17,991 nt of DNA from Puniceicoccales bacterium (GTDB lineage Bacteria; Verrucomicrobiota; Verrucomicrobiia; Opitutales; JAIRKQ01), in the NCBI GenBank assembly GCA_031273725.1, contig JAISRG010000015.1, positions 1 to 17,991 of the forward strand, read 5' to 3'. Positions within the stretch are counted from its first letter, which is position 1; every line of letters starts with the position of its first letter. A model generated the notes under the pieces. The model was given only the letters and a program-made list of their open reading frames with translations. It did not search any database and was not told the origin of the DNA. The position numbers were made by a program, and so were the translations under genes. Shown piece by piece: positions 1 through 6,012 of the stretch.

Positions 1-138
1 TTTAGTGTCGGCTATGGCAGAAAATCATTAATTTTTTAGCATGGCGTTGGCAATGTGTGTGCCCTTGATTTCTTCATCGCACTTTCCGTTCCTTGGGGAA
101 ATTCATATTCAATGGTCCCCAATTGGAAATTTTCTATG
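1..138. other. window edge, no supported gene
   Basis: No convincing coding region is visible on either strand. The minus strand has a short open stretch in the frame next to that of the gene at 139-708, but it has no credible start codon or ribosome binding site. The plus strand could hold the last dozen codons of a gene entering from the left (stop near 37-39), which cannot be judged. No terminator hairpin was recognised. Confidence 0.4.
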
Positions 139-708
139 CTAACTTGTTTTGTTATTCTTCTGGGACAGCCTGATGATATCTACGATGTCGCAAATTAAGT
201 TTGTCACATTCTTTATCCTTTCGCGGGTTGCTTTTGTAACCAACCTAAACGGTTCATGGTAAATGATAAAGTTATTATTTATGAGCAGCGTTCCATCGCA
301 TTTTCTTGTCTTCCAAATATTGTAGAACTGGTCTTGGATTTCATCGTATTGTAATATCAAATTTAAAAGATCCTTAGAATCGGTCGAAAAAAGTAGCCTG
401 CTGTCCAGGATTGGGTTGCTTGTAAAATATATATTTTTGTCAAAAATTTTATGGAGGCTTATGAGAAAAGGCTTTTTCCGGGCTATGATACGAAAAGATT
501 GGACGAGGCCAAGATTACTTTTTACCGCAAGGCGCAGGGGAAATTGTTTGATATTGGGAAATTTGGTGGTGTAAATTTCAATCTCCTTTCCCTGAAATTC
601 CCCAGATAAAGTGTACTTGCCAAATAAATTACAAATTTTTGGGAAAATTTTACAAAATGTAGAATCCGGCGTTGCTTTTAAATTCAAATCCTTGGCAATT
701 TGCTTCAT
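139..708 (-). CDS. hypothetical protein, 189 aa, downstream of mgtE
   Basis: I do not recognise this protein with confidence. It is a soluble, Lys/Ile/Asn-rich protein with no signal peptide and no membrane segment. The order of elements (a 'GEFQGKEIEIYT' strand near residue 37, a region near 90-115 with 'TSNPILDSRLLFST', then 'DGTLLINNNFIIYHE' near 139 and a C-terminal helix) loosely resembles DUF3137-like globular proteins I associate with Verrucomicrobiota. That is an impression, not an identification. It starts 33 nt after the mgtE stop in the same direction, so co-transcription is likely. No Shine-Dalgarno is visible before the ATG, as for several neighbours. Function unknown. Confidence 0.65.
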   Translation of the reverse strand: MKQIAKDLNLKATPDSTFCKIFPKICNLFGKYTLSGEFQGKEIEIYTTKFPNIKQFPLRLAVKSNLGLVQSFRIIARKKPFLISLHKIFDKNIYFTSNPILDSRLLFSTDSKDLLNLILQYDEIQDQFYNIWKTRKCDGTLLINNNFIIYHEPFRLVTKATRERIKNVTNLICDIVDIIRLSQKNNKTS

Positions 709-741
709 TGTATTTGAGAATAAAAGGTATAAGCAAAAAAC

Positions 742-2118
742 TTAGAGCAAAAAATACGACCCGATTCCTAGGAAAATAAACATTCCTGCGATGTCGGTTA
801 TGGAAGTGAGAAAGATATATGAACTTTGGGCGGGATCACATTTGATGCGTGTTAAAAATATTGGGATAAGCGAGCCCACAAGGCCGGATAATCCCATGTT
901 AAGAATCATTGCCAGAAATACCACCACTCCAACTCTTATATTTCGTGACCAAATACCGGTTACAACGAGGGCGATGAAGCCTATGATAATACCATTGAGA
1001 AGCCCTTTCAGCGTTTCCCTAAGAATAACTCCCGGCGAGTCCCCGTTGTGATATTCCCCCAGGGCGAGACCCCTGATTGCGATTGCCAGTGTTTGGGCAC
1101 CAGAATTTCCACTTAGGCCGGTTATCATCACCATAAAGACTGCCAGAACGGTACACTGGGCAATTCTTTTCTCAAAAATGTGAATGACGCCAGCTGTTAT
1201 AAACGCAATACACAAATTTACCACAAGCCACGGTGTACGCTTGAAAATACTATAGGACACACTATCGTGGATACTTTCATCCCCGCCTGCTCCATGTAGC
1301 TTTTGGATATCTTCCGTGGCTTCTTCGCGCAAGATGTCAATTACATCATCGTGGGTAACAATACCGATCAGCCGATGCTGCCCATCGACGACTGGTAATG
1401 TGTTGAAGTGATTTTTCGCCATCATATGGGCGACCGTTTCTTTGTCCTGTTCCAGCGAACAGATACCTTCGACTTCACTGCACATCAGGTCGCCTATCTT
1501 GGAATGTGGATCCGTCCACAGCAATTTTTGTATATTTAGAACTCCCACCAGATGTTTTTTGTCATCGACGACATATAAACTCTCCACATTTTCTGCAACG
1601 TCCTTGTTTTTTCTCAAAAATTCAATGGCTTCATCGACCGTCATGTCTATTTTTAGGGTAGCGACGTTGGGAGTCATGACGCCACCGGCGGTATTCGGGT
1701 CATAGGTCAGCAGATTACGTAGGGTTGTGGCGACCTGCGATGGCATCTTGGCCATCAATCTCTCTCTTACGTCATCTTCCAATTCACCCAACAAGTCAGC
1801 GGCATCGTCGGGGGCTAGGGAGCTTAAAATTTTTATGGCTTTGGCGTCCCGCATTTCAGAAATGATTTCTGCCGAATCGGAAACATTCATCTCCGCCAAA
1901 ACTTCGGTTACGTCATCATCGGACAGCTTGCGTAAAACTATTTCCCTTTCTTCAGGCGAAAGCCTTTCAAGCCAAGCACCGATTTCATGGGGAGGTGTTC
2001 TTGCCAATTTGATGGCATTCAAATTTTTGAAATCATTGTCAGCACAATCCTGTAACTCCTCAAAGGAATAGTGCCTAAGAGATGCTTCCCTATCTTTGAT
2101 TTTTTTATTCGGCGACAT
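742..2118 (-). CDS. mgtE: magnesium transporter MgtE
   Basis: Inner-membrane Mg2+ channel gated by cytosolic Mg2+. At 458 aa it matches the usual family length of about 450. An N-terminal helical MgtE_N domain (about 30-140) contains the repeated acidic 'LSDDDVTEVLAEM' and 'LAPDDAADLLGEL' helices. Two CBS domains follow (about 145-205 with 'MTPNVATLKIDMTVDEAIEFL', and about 208-270 ending 'IGIVTHDDVIDILREE'). The membrane domain from about residue 290 carries the family signature 'SGNSGAQTLAIAIRGLALGE' and, in the last helices, 'DPAQSSYIFLTSITD' with the conserved TD acidic residue of the pore. It is divergent from the HU gene and shares a 309-bp upstream region with it. No Mg2+ riboswitch was recognised. 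No clear Shine-Dalgarno precedes the ATG. Confidence 0.95.
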   Translation of the reverse strand: MSPNKKIKDREASLRHYSFEELQDCADNDFKNLNAIKLARTPPHEIGAWLERLSPEEREIVLRKLSDDDVTEVLAEMNVSDSAEIISEMRDAKAIKILSSLAPDDAADLLGELEDDVRERLMAKMPSQVATTLRNLLTYDPNTAGGVMTPNVATLKIDMTVDEAIEFLRKNKDVAENVESLYVVDDKKHLVGVLNIQKLLWTDPHSKIGDLMCSEVEGICSLEQDKETVAHMMAKNHFNTLPVVDGQHRLIGIVTHDDVIDILREEATEDIQKLHGAGGDESIHDSVSYSIFKRTPWLVVNLCIAFITAGVIHIFEKRIAQCTVLAVFMVMITGLSGNSGAQTLAIAIRGLALGEYHNGDSPGVILRETLKGLLNGIIIGFIALVVTGIWSRNIRVGVVVFLAMILNMGLSGLVGSLIPIFLTRIKCDPAQSSYIFLTSITDIAGMFIFLGIGSYFLL

Positions 2119-2221
2119 TTTGAAGAAATTAAAGAACGAATGCGAAACTCAATGCCTCTGTATTTGTTTCAATTCATGCGAGATATCAAGCAAATTTTAA
2201 CGATATGGGCAATATTTTGAA

Positions 2222-2339
2222 CTTTTTGCTCTATTTGCTTTTCATCGTTCATAATTAATCTTTTCTAAGATTTTTTATCTTTTTGCTCTTCTATTTTAAG
2301 ATTCGCGTAATAAAATACTTGCAATGGGCTATTTGCTCT
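2222..2339. repeat. array of CTWTTTGCTCT motifs between mgtE and HU gene
   Basis: The 11-mer CTTTTTGCTCT occurs exactly at 2222-2232 and 2279-2289. CTATTTGCTCT occurs at 2329-2339. A one-mismatch copy, CTATTTGCTTT, abuts the first at 2231-2241. The third full copy lies inside the spacer of the proposed HU promoter. The copies are about 50-57 bp apart, about five helical turns, which would suit a protein binding one DNA face. The surrounding DNA is T-rich, so chance enrichment is possible. Confidence 0.4.
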
Positions 2340-2347
2340 CCTATTGT
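2319..2347 (+). promoter_or_regulatory. probable sigma70-type promoter of the HU gene
   Basis: TTGCAA at 2319-2324, a 17-bp spacer, then TATTGT at 2342-2347. This predicts a start near 2354 and a leader of about 75 nt. The same TTGCAA -35 box recurs before both PAP2 genes. Confidence 0.5.
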
Positions 2348-2412
2348 TTTTCCCACTTTTAATATGAAAATTATTAGTTCTGATGATAGAAAAATAAATA
2401 ACTAAACTTGCA

Positions 2413-2419
2413 AGAGGAG
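2413..2419 (+). promoter_or_regulatory. strong Shine-Dalgarno of the HU gene
   Basis: AGAGGAG lies 8 nt before the ATG at 2428. It is one of only two strong ribosome binding sites in the window (the other is before upp). It fixes the start codon and suggests high expression, as expected for a nucleoid protein. Confidence 0.8.
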
Positions 2420-2427
2420 TAAAAACA

Positions 2428-2709
2428 ATGAATAAAGCTAACCTTATAGAAGAGATAAAAAGATTAAGTGGCGATAACTGTTCAACGGCTTATGCAGAAC
2501 GCGCATTAAACAATGTTTTGCGGGCCATCATGAATGGTATCAAGACAACAAAAAGAATCCGATTGATAGGGTTTGGAACATTTTCGGTTTCTAAACGTGC
2601 CGCGCGTGCGGGAGTCAATCCGAAGACACATGCTAAGATTCATATTCCGGCTTCTCAAACAGTTAAATTTAAAGTTGGAAGCAAATTTAAAGAATTAATT
2701 GCCTCGTAG
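2428..2709 (+). CDS. HU/IHF-family DNA-binding protein
   Basis: Nucleoid-associated protein of the HU/IHF family, which acts as a dimer that bends DNA in the minor groove. At 93 aa it has the family length. It begins 'MNKANLIEEI', has the central 'RIRLIGFGTFSVSKRAARAG' with the GFGTF signature near residues 49-53, then the beta-arm 'VNPKTHAKIHIPASQTVKF' where proline inserts into DNA, and ends 'GSKFKELI'. The arm reads AARAGVNP where classic HU has GRNP-type sequence, so this is a slightly divergent member. HU and IHF subunits cannot be told apart from this sequence alone. It has its own promoter and a strong Shine-Dalgarno. It is followed by a 340-bp gap with a terminator. Confidence 0.93.
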   Translation: MNKANLIEEIKRLSGDNCSTAYAERALNNVLRAIMNGIKTTKRIRLIGFGTFSVSKRAARAGVNPKTHAKIHIPASQTVKFKVGSKFKELIAS

Positions 2710-2811
2710 AGAGACAAAAAGAGATTTCCCCGGGAAGAGGAGAAGATTTCAAGGTATAGAAGCATTGAAATCATGGAATTGGTAAATGAGAAAGTATTTG
2801 AATAATGCATT

Positions 2812-2928
2812 ATTTCCCGTGGTGCCGAGGGTAGACAGGAGAGTTGTGAGCGGGGCCATATAATAAAATGGACTGATGTGGAAGGGGTTGGCCTACGTTA
2901 CGACTGGCATGTCCCTTCTTTCTTTTTT
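2812..2928 (+). ncRNA. possible small RNA or structured 3' UTR
   Basis: This part of the 340-bp gap after HU is more G+C-rich than its flanks and can form successive hairpins. UCCCG (2816-2820) pairs with CGGGG (2851-2855). CCAT (2856-2859) pairs with ATGG (2868-2871). A terminator follows at 2881-2928. An upstream TTGGTA (2780-2785) with AT-rich DNA about 17 bp later could be a promoter. No known family was recognised: it lacks the SRP RNA apical motif, tmRNA ends and RNase P motifs. It could equally be a processed 3' UTR of the HU mRNA. Confidence 0.3.
2881..2928 (+). terminator. rho-independent terminator
   Basis: GAAGGG (2881-2886) pairs with CCCTTC (2913-2918), is extended inward by two G-U pairs and by GCC/GGC (2891-2893 with 2906-2908), and is followed directly by TTTCTTTTTT. 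It ends the HU transcript or a separate small RNA. Confidence 0.65.
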
Positions 2929-2998
2929 CTGTTTGCTTTTCCTATCGTTTTAGAGTCCTGGTCTTAGTAATTTTTTTCAATTTTACTGAAAACGTGAA

Positions 2999-3017
2999 TA
3001 TCTGCCATATGCAGATA
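2999..3017. promoter_or_regulatory. inverted repeat upstream of yraN
   Basis: TATCTGC and GCAGATA form perfect 7-bp arms around a 5-bp centre, 33 bp before the yraN start and just before a possible -10 box (TATTAT near 3023). It could be an operator or an mRNA hairpin. No regulator is identified. Confidence 0.35.
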
Positions 3018-3049
3018 GTCGGTATTATTTTTCCTGCAAAGAATGAATA

Positions 3050-3496
3050 ATGTGGACCTGGAAACGAGTTTTTGGAAAAGTTTTGTCGTATTGGAAAAAG
3101 GTTTCTTCGCTTTTTAATACTAAAAATACCAAAAATACAGATTTAGGAAAATTAGGAGAGGATTTGGCGGCCAATTTTTTGAAACGGAAGGGTTTTAAGA
3201 TTCTGACAAAGAATTGGATTTACGGAAAAGGAGAAATAGACTTAGTCGCACTCGAAAAATGTCATAACATTTTGGTTTTTGTCGAAGTAAAATTAAGGTC
3301 GTCGAATGCATCTACTTCAGGATATTTTGCCGTAGATGGAAAAAAGAAGAATATTCTGCGAAAAACGTGTAAAGCGTATTTAAGAAAATTTGGCTCCACA
3401 AATACCTGCTATAGGTTCGACGTGGTCGCAATTAAGATAAATCAAGCAGAAAATTCTCACATGATATTACATTACGAAAATGTAAAACTTTTTTGA
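3050..3496 (+). CDS. yraN: YraN/UPF0102 family endonuclease-like protein
   Basis: Predicted small nuclease-fold protein (PD-(D/E)XK superfamily, Holliday-junction-resolvase-like) of widely conserved but poorly defined function. The core starts at 'GKLGEDLAANFLKRKGFKIL', where the Glu of GED is one active-site acid. It continues with 'GKGEIDLVALE' (Asp of EIDLV) and 'LVFVEVKLRSS' (the E-x-K pair), then the basic 'AVDGKKKNILRKTCKAYL' helix. All catalytic positions are present. At 148 aa it is longer than the usual roughly 120 because of a 28-residue basic leader ending in a small 'NTKNTKNT' repeat encoded by imperfect 9-bp tandem units. The ATG has no obvious Shine-Dalgarno. It stands alone, with a gap on each side. 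Confidence 0.9.
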   Translation: MWTWKRVFGKVLSYWKKVSSLFNTKNTKNTDLGKLGEDLAANFLKRKGFKILTKNWIYGKGEIDLVALEKCHNILVFVEVKLRSSNASTSGYFAVDGKKKNILRKTCKAYLRKFGSTNTCYRFDVVAIKINQAENSHMILHYENVKLF

Positions 3497-3682
3497 ATTA
3501 AAAAGTACACAAACTAGAAATTCAGAAAAACCGAATTAAGTCTTGATGTAATCAAGGATTTGGGAACTTTGAGCATGTTTAATTTTTTGCTTCAATTGGG
3601 CGTTGTATAGTCCGCGTTGGCTTGGATATTGTCCCAACTTTTGGTGACATTAAAACCTTTTCTTTTTCCGTTTAAAATTTCC

Positions 3683-3710
3683 TTGCAAAAAAAATTTTTT
3701 CTAGTATTAT
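3683..3710 (+). promoter_or_regulatory. promoter of PAP2 copy 1, leaderless geometry
   Basis: TTGCAA at 3683-3688, a 16-bp spacer, then TATTAT at 3705-3710. Only 6 nt separate the -10 box from the ATG at 3717, so transcription should start at or next to the A of the start codon. No Shine-Dalgarno is present. Confidence 0.6.
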
Positions 3711-3716
3711 ATTTAC

Positions 3717-4259
3717 ATGGCGCAGACAAGCAAATGTATAGTCTTGATGTTGATGTTGATAAGTTTTACACCCATGTGCCAACTACGCGCAAATGATTTT
3801 CAAACCATGGGAGATATTTTGCAATTTGCGATACCAGCATACGCATTTGGGCTTTCATGGCAAGAAGAAGGACACGAGGGGACTAAGCAGTTTGCCTACA
3901 GTTTAGCCGCTTCCCAGTTAAGTGTCCATGTTCTAAAAGCAGTGACGCATCAAAAACGCCCAGGTTATCAAGAAGGAAATAGGAAAAATTCATTTCCGAG
4001 CGGACATACAGCTTGTGCTTTTACTGGAGCATCGTTTATTCACAGGAGATATGGATTCAAGCAGGCCATAATACCCTATGGACTTGCCATTGCAACGGGA
4101 ATATCAAGGGTACAGGTAAAAAAACATCATGTCCGAGACGTTATCGCTGGAGCAATAATCTCTTGCCTATGGTCTTGGTGTTTTGTTGAAAAGAAAACTA
4201 ACATCATCATAGATACCGACGGAGAATCTACAAAGATTGCCTATGAGGTAAATTTTTAA
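3717..4259 (+). CDS. PAP2-family phosphatase, copy 1
   Basis: Phosphatase of the PAP2/haloperoxidase superfamily, likely acting on a lipid phosphate or other phosphomonoester at the outer face of the inner membrane or in the periplasm. It has 180 aa. Residues 1-25 form a signal peptide or anchor (hydrophobic 'CIVLMLMLISFTPMCQLRA'). All three catalytic motifs are intact: K74-x6-R81-P82, P94-S95-G96-H97, and S130-R131-x5-H137-x3-D141. The protein is short, with about four weak hydrophobic helices, like soluble or periplasmic PAP2 enzymes. The C-terminus 'IIIDTDGESTKIAYEVNF' is hydrophilic. Start choice rests on the promoter 6 nt upstream and on identity with copy 2. The two copies differ at 10 residues. 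Substrate unknown. Confidence 0.88.
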   Translation: MAQTSKCIVLMLMLISFTPMCQLRANDFQTMGDILQFAIPAYAFGLSWQEEGHEGTKQFAYSLAASQLSVHVLKAVTHQKRPGYQEGNRKNSFPSGHTACAFTGASFIHRRYGFKQAIIPYGLAIATGISRVQVKKHHVRDVIAGAIISCLWSWCFVEKKTNIIIDTDGESTKIAYEVNF

Positions 4260-4289
4260 AAATTGATTCATTTCCTCCTGAAAGGTGAC

Positions 4290-4487
4290 GTCAAAATCAA
4301 GCAACTAAAAGTATAAGGCTGGACACGGAAAACAACAATAAAAGAACTGGTGTTTCTGCGGTAGCGTACAGCAAGGCTGTCCCATTCCTTGATTTAGGTG
4401 TTTAGTGGTTGTTCTACGAGCAAAGATTTTTTCATTTTTTCAATATCTTATTTCGAGTTTCGCGTATAGGAGTATTAGGAAATCATC
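4290..4487. other. spacer between the PAP2 copies with a bioB-tail remnant
   Basis: No gene is supported in the gap 4260-4611; its right part is the repeated promoter region. The unique spacer 4290-4487 holds a 20-bp exact match to the 3' end of bioB (4397-4416) and small hairpins, for example around 4360-4376. It separates two near-identical units, so it may be what remains of older DNA captured by the duplication. Confidence 0.5.
4397..4416 (-). pseudogene. 20-bp bioB 3'-end match, possible remnant
   Basis: Positions 4397-4416 are identical to 6037-6056 inside the end of bioB, in the same orientation. Read on the minus strand the segment encodes V-EQPLNT followed by a stop, against LEQPLNT in BioB. 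The preceding codons read KSLL, recalling KSLF a few residues earlier in BioB. A chance 20-mer is unlikely in a window this size. Further upstream the similarity fades and a stop codon appears. It may be a decayed duplicate of the bioB tail. Confidence 0.4.
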
Positions 4488-4575
4488 ATTGGGCATTGTA
4501 TAGTCCGCGTTGGCCTGGATATTGTCCCAACTTTTGGTGACATTAAAACCTTTTCTTTTTCTGTTTAAAATTTCC

Positions 4576-4604
4576 TTGCAAAAAAAAATTTTTCCTAGTA
4601 TATA
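4576..4604 (+). promoter_or_regulatory. promoter of PAP2 copy 2, leaderless geometry
   Basis: TTGCAA at 4576-4581, a 17-bp spacer, then TATATA at 4599-4604. Seven nt separate it from the ATG at 4612. Although the DNA here differs from copy 1 by indels, the promoter spacing and closeness to the ATG are kept. Confidence 0.6.
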
Positions 4605-4611
4605 CATTTAT

Positions 4612-5154
4612 ATGGCACAAACAAATAAATGTATAGTTTTGATGTTGATGTTGATAAGTTTTACACCCATATGCCAACTACGCGCAAATGATTTTCAAAC
4701 CATGGGAGATATTTTGCAATTTGCGATACCAGCATACGCATTTGGGCTTTCATGGCAAGAAGAAGGATACGAAGGGACCAAGCAGTTTGCCTACAGTTTA
4801 GCCGCTTCCCAGTTAAGTGTTCATGTTCTAAAAACAGTAACGCATCAAAAACGTCCAGATTATCAAGAGGGAAATAAGAAAAATTCATTTCCGAGCGGAC
4901 ATGCAGCTGGTGCTTTTACTGGAGCATCGTTTATTCACAGGAGGTATGGATTCAAACAGGCCATAATACCCTATGGACTTGCCATTGCAACGGGAATATC
5001 AAGGGTACAGGCAAAAAAACATCATGTCCGAGATGTTGTCGCTGGAGCAATAATCTCCTGCCTATGGTCTTGGTGTTTTGTTGAAAAGAAAACTAACATC
5101 ATCATAGATACCGACGGAGAATCTACAAAGATTGCCTATGAGGTAAATTTTTAA
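4612..5154 (+). CDS. PAP2-family phosphatase, copy 2
   Basis: Paralogue of the gene at 3717-4259, also 180 aa. A longer reading frame opens at a TTG at 4510, but that stretch covers the promoter, is not kept in frame in copy 1 and is rejected. Differences from copy 1 are S5N, M20I, H53Y, A75T, G83D, R89K, T98A, C100G, V134A and I143V. All catalytic residues (K74, R81, P82, S95, G96, H97, R131, H137, D141) are retained, so both copies look active. G83D restores the RPD form often seen in the family, and T98A/C100G lie right beside the catalytic PSGH. The C-terminal 37 residues are identical. A hairpin with a T-run lies about 110 bp downstream. Confidence 0.88.
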   Translation: MAQTNKCIVLMLMLISFTPICQLRANDFQTMGDILQFAIPAYAFGLSWQEEGYEGTKQFAYSLAASQLSVHVLKTVTHQKRPDYQEGNKKNSFPSGHAAGAFTGASFIHRRYGFKQAIIPYGLAIATGISRVQAKKHHVRDVVAGAIISCLWSWCFVEKKTNIIIDTDGESTKIAYEVNF

Positions 5155-5189
5155 AAATTGATTCATTTCCTCCCGGAGGGTGACTTTTT

Positions 5190-5372
5190 ATGACAGATTT
5201 TCCATTGCTCTCAACCTTAATTGTGGGGCTATCTCTATCTAGTGCACTATATTTATCCGGCATGCCATCGGCATTGGGCTTTTTCTTTTTCTCTTCTCCT
5301 TTCTCAAGTTTTTGCTGTGAAGGTTTATTACTCGATTACTTCCACATTCTTTTCCTTCGCTGCCCGAATTAG
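5190..5372 (+). CDS. doubtful small hydrophobic ORF, 60 aa
   Basis: An ATG at 5190 is preceded by GGAGGG at a plausible distance (5175-5180). The product is rich in Leu, Ser and Phe ('LLSTLIVGLSLSSALYLSG', then 'LGFFFFSSPFSSF'). Against it, the frame runs over a probable terminator (5262-5284) and 45 bp into the antisense of the toxin gene, and the Phe run comes from the terminator T-tract. Most likely a chance frame. Confidence 0.15.
   Translation: MTDFPLLSTLIVGLSLSSALYLSGMPSALGFFFFSSPFSSFCCEGLLLDYFHILFLRCPN
5262..5284 (+). terminator. probable terminator after PAP2 copy 2
   Basis: ATGCC (5262-5266) and GGCAT (5270-5274) form a short hairpin, followed five bases later by TTTTTCTTTTT. The stem is short, so efficiency is uncertain. 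Confidence 0.4.
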
Positions 5373-5708
5373 ATCTTTATCATAGGTTGCAATGGGAATT
5401 CCCTTTTCCATGGCAATATGCAAATAGGAAGCGTCGTAAAATGATAGCCGATAGTTGATGGCCAATGGCATAATACCCTCTTCTTCTCCGGCTATGTCAA
5501 TGTACCGTATTGATAAGTTATGAATTACATTTCTAAATTGATTGATTGTTTTGTTGCTATTTTTCAGCTTACAAAGCAATATATTGTTATATTCGTACCG
5601 CAATAGGCAGGGAGCTACAGGTTCATTCTCCCATATCCACTGAAAAATTTCCCACTCAGGATTTTCTAGAAATTCCATAAGATAGGAAGCGTCTAATACT
5701 ATTTGCAT
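5328..5708 (-). CDS. PIN-domain toxin, VapC-like
   Basis: Probable Mg2+-dependent RNase toxin of a type II toxin-antitoxin pair. At 126 aa it has VapC length. The four acidic PIN residues can be read: D6 in 'VLDASYLME', E39 in 'LRYEYNNILL', D92 in 'SFYDASYLHIA' and D110 in 'ATYDKDL' (D112 also near). The YDASYLHIA helix and the closing 'TYDKDLIRAAKEKNVEVIE' are typical. The start overlaps the antitoxin stop by one base (TAATG), giving translational coupling. Its 3' end faces the PAP2 locus. Its RNA target cannot be told from sequence. Confidence 0.88.
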   Translation of the reverse strand: MQIVLDASYLMEFLENPEWEIFQWIWENEPVAPCLLRYEYNNILLCKLKNSNKTINQFRNVIHNLSIRYIDIAGEEEGIMPLAINYRLSFYDASYLHIAMEKGIPIATYDKDLIRAAKEKNVEVIE

Positions 5709-5926
5709 TATTTCCGCCCCCAGTTAGTCAAACTTTTAACTTCTTCTCTGCTAATATTAAGCTTTGGTAGCATTTGTAATTGTTTGATTATCTTTTCCCT
5801 TCGACTTTCTACCTTTGTCAAAACATAGTCCTCATTTTTATATGTTATCGTCAGTGGCACCCCTGCTTTAACCTTTGGCATCAGCTTAAACATTTTTAAT
5901 CTGAAATTGGTAAGAGTTATGTTCAT
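5708..5926 (-). CDS. Phd/YefM-like antitoxin
   Basis: Antitoxin partner of the PIN toxin, 72 aa. The N-terminal part 'MNITLTNFRLKMFKLMPKVKAGVPLTITYKNE' follows the Phd/YefM pattern: short strand, helix, '..V..G..I.I...G', then 'YVLTKVE'. This region normally forms the DNA-binding dimer. The C-terminal half is Lys/Arg-rich and would wrap the toxin. A longer frame opens at 6013, but its extra 29 residues are hydrophobic, cover the promoter region and would precede the Phd fold, so the ATG at 5926 is preferred. No Shine-Dalgarno is visible. A 16-bp palindrome overlaps the start codon, suggesting autorepression. Confidence 0.78.
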   Translation of the reverse strand: MNITLTNFRLKMFKLMPKVKAGVPLTITYKNEDYVLTKVESRREKIIKQLQMLPKLNISREEVKSLTNWGRK

Positions 5927-5940
5927 ATATGTACATATAT
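5925..5940. promoter_or_regulatory. palindromic operator candidate of the toxin-antitoxin operon
   Basis: ATATATGTACATATAT is a perfect 16-bp palindrome. It covers two bases of the antitoxin start codon and adjoins AT-rich -10-like DNA up to about 5955. Phd-type antitoxins commonly bind such palindromes in their own promoters. The AT bias makes part of the symmetry cheap. Confidence 0.5.
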
Positions 5941-6012
5941 ATAATATAATTAATGTATCTTTTCGAGATAAAAATTGTCCAATGTTTCCGAAAATACTAA
6001 AGAAAACGACCA

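Larger units (their letters stand above)
3595..4289 (+). repeat. tandem duplication, unit 1 (PAP2 gene with promoter)
   Basis: The segment from 'attgggcgttgtatagtccg' at 3595 to 'ggtgac' at 4289 is repeated, with few changes, at 4488-5184. The unit holds about 120 bp of upstream DNA, the whole coding region and about 30 bp after the stop. The offset is 893 bp at the left end and 895 bp from the start codon on, because of short indels in the promoter spacer. Confidence 0.95.
4488..5184 (+). repeat. tandem duplication, unit 2 (PAP2 gene with promoter)
   Basis: Second unit of the duplication, beginning 'attgggcattgtatagtccg' and ending at 'ggtgac'. Outside it, sequences to left and right of the two units are unrelated, so the ends of homology are sharp. 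Confidence 0.95.

Noticed and set aside
2812..2928. SRP RNA, 6S RNA or tmRNA
   Set aside because: The diagnostic motifs (SRP apical GGAA region, tmRNA CCA end and tag frame) are not present, and 6S structure could not be drawn.
3541..3556. CTTGAT/ATCAAG hairpin as a yraN terminator
   Set aside because: The stem is only 6 bp with a 3-nt loop and no T-run follows directly.
4510..4611. 34-residue extension of PAP2 copy 2 from a TTG
   Set aside because: It spans the promoter, and the corresponding stretch in copy 1 is out of frame with the gene because of indels.
3595..5184. Repeat pair as an insertion sequence or transposon
   Set aside because: No transposase, no terminal inverted repeats and no target-site duplication; a simple tandem duplication explains it.
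5190..5372. Small toxin-like hydrophobic peptide gene next to the PIN toxin
   Set aside because: Its Phe/Ser run comes from a terminator T-tract and it runs into the antisense of the toxin; kept only as a low-confidence feature.
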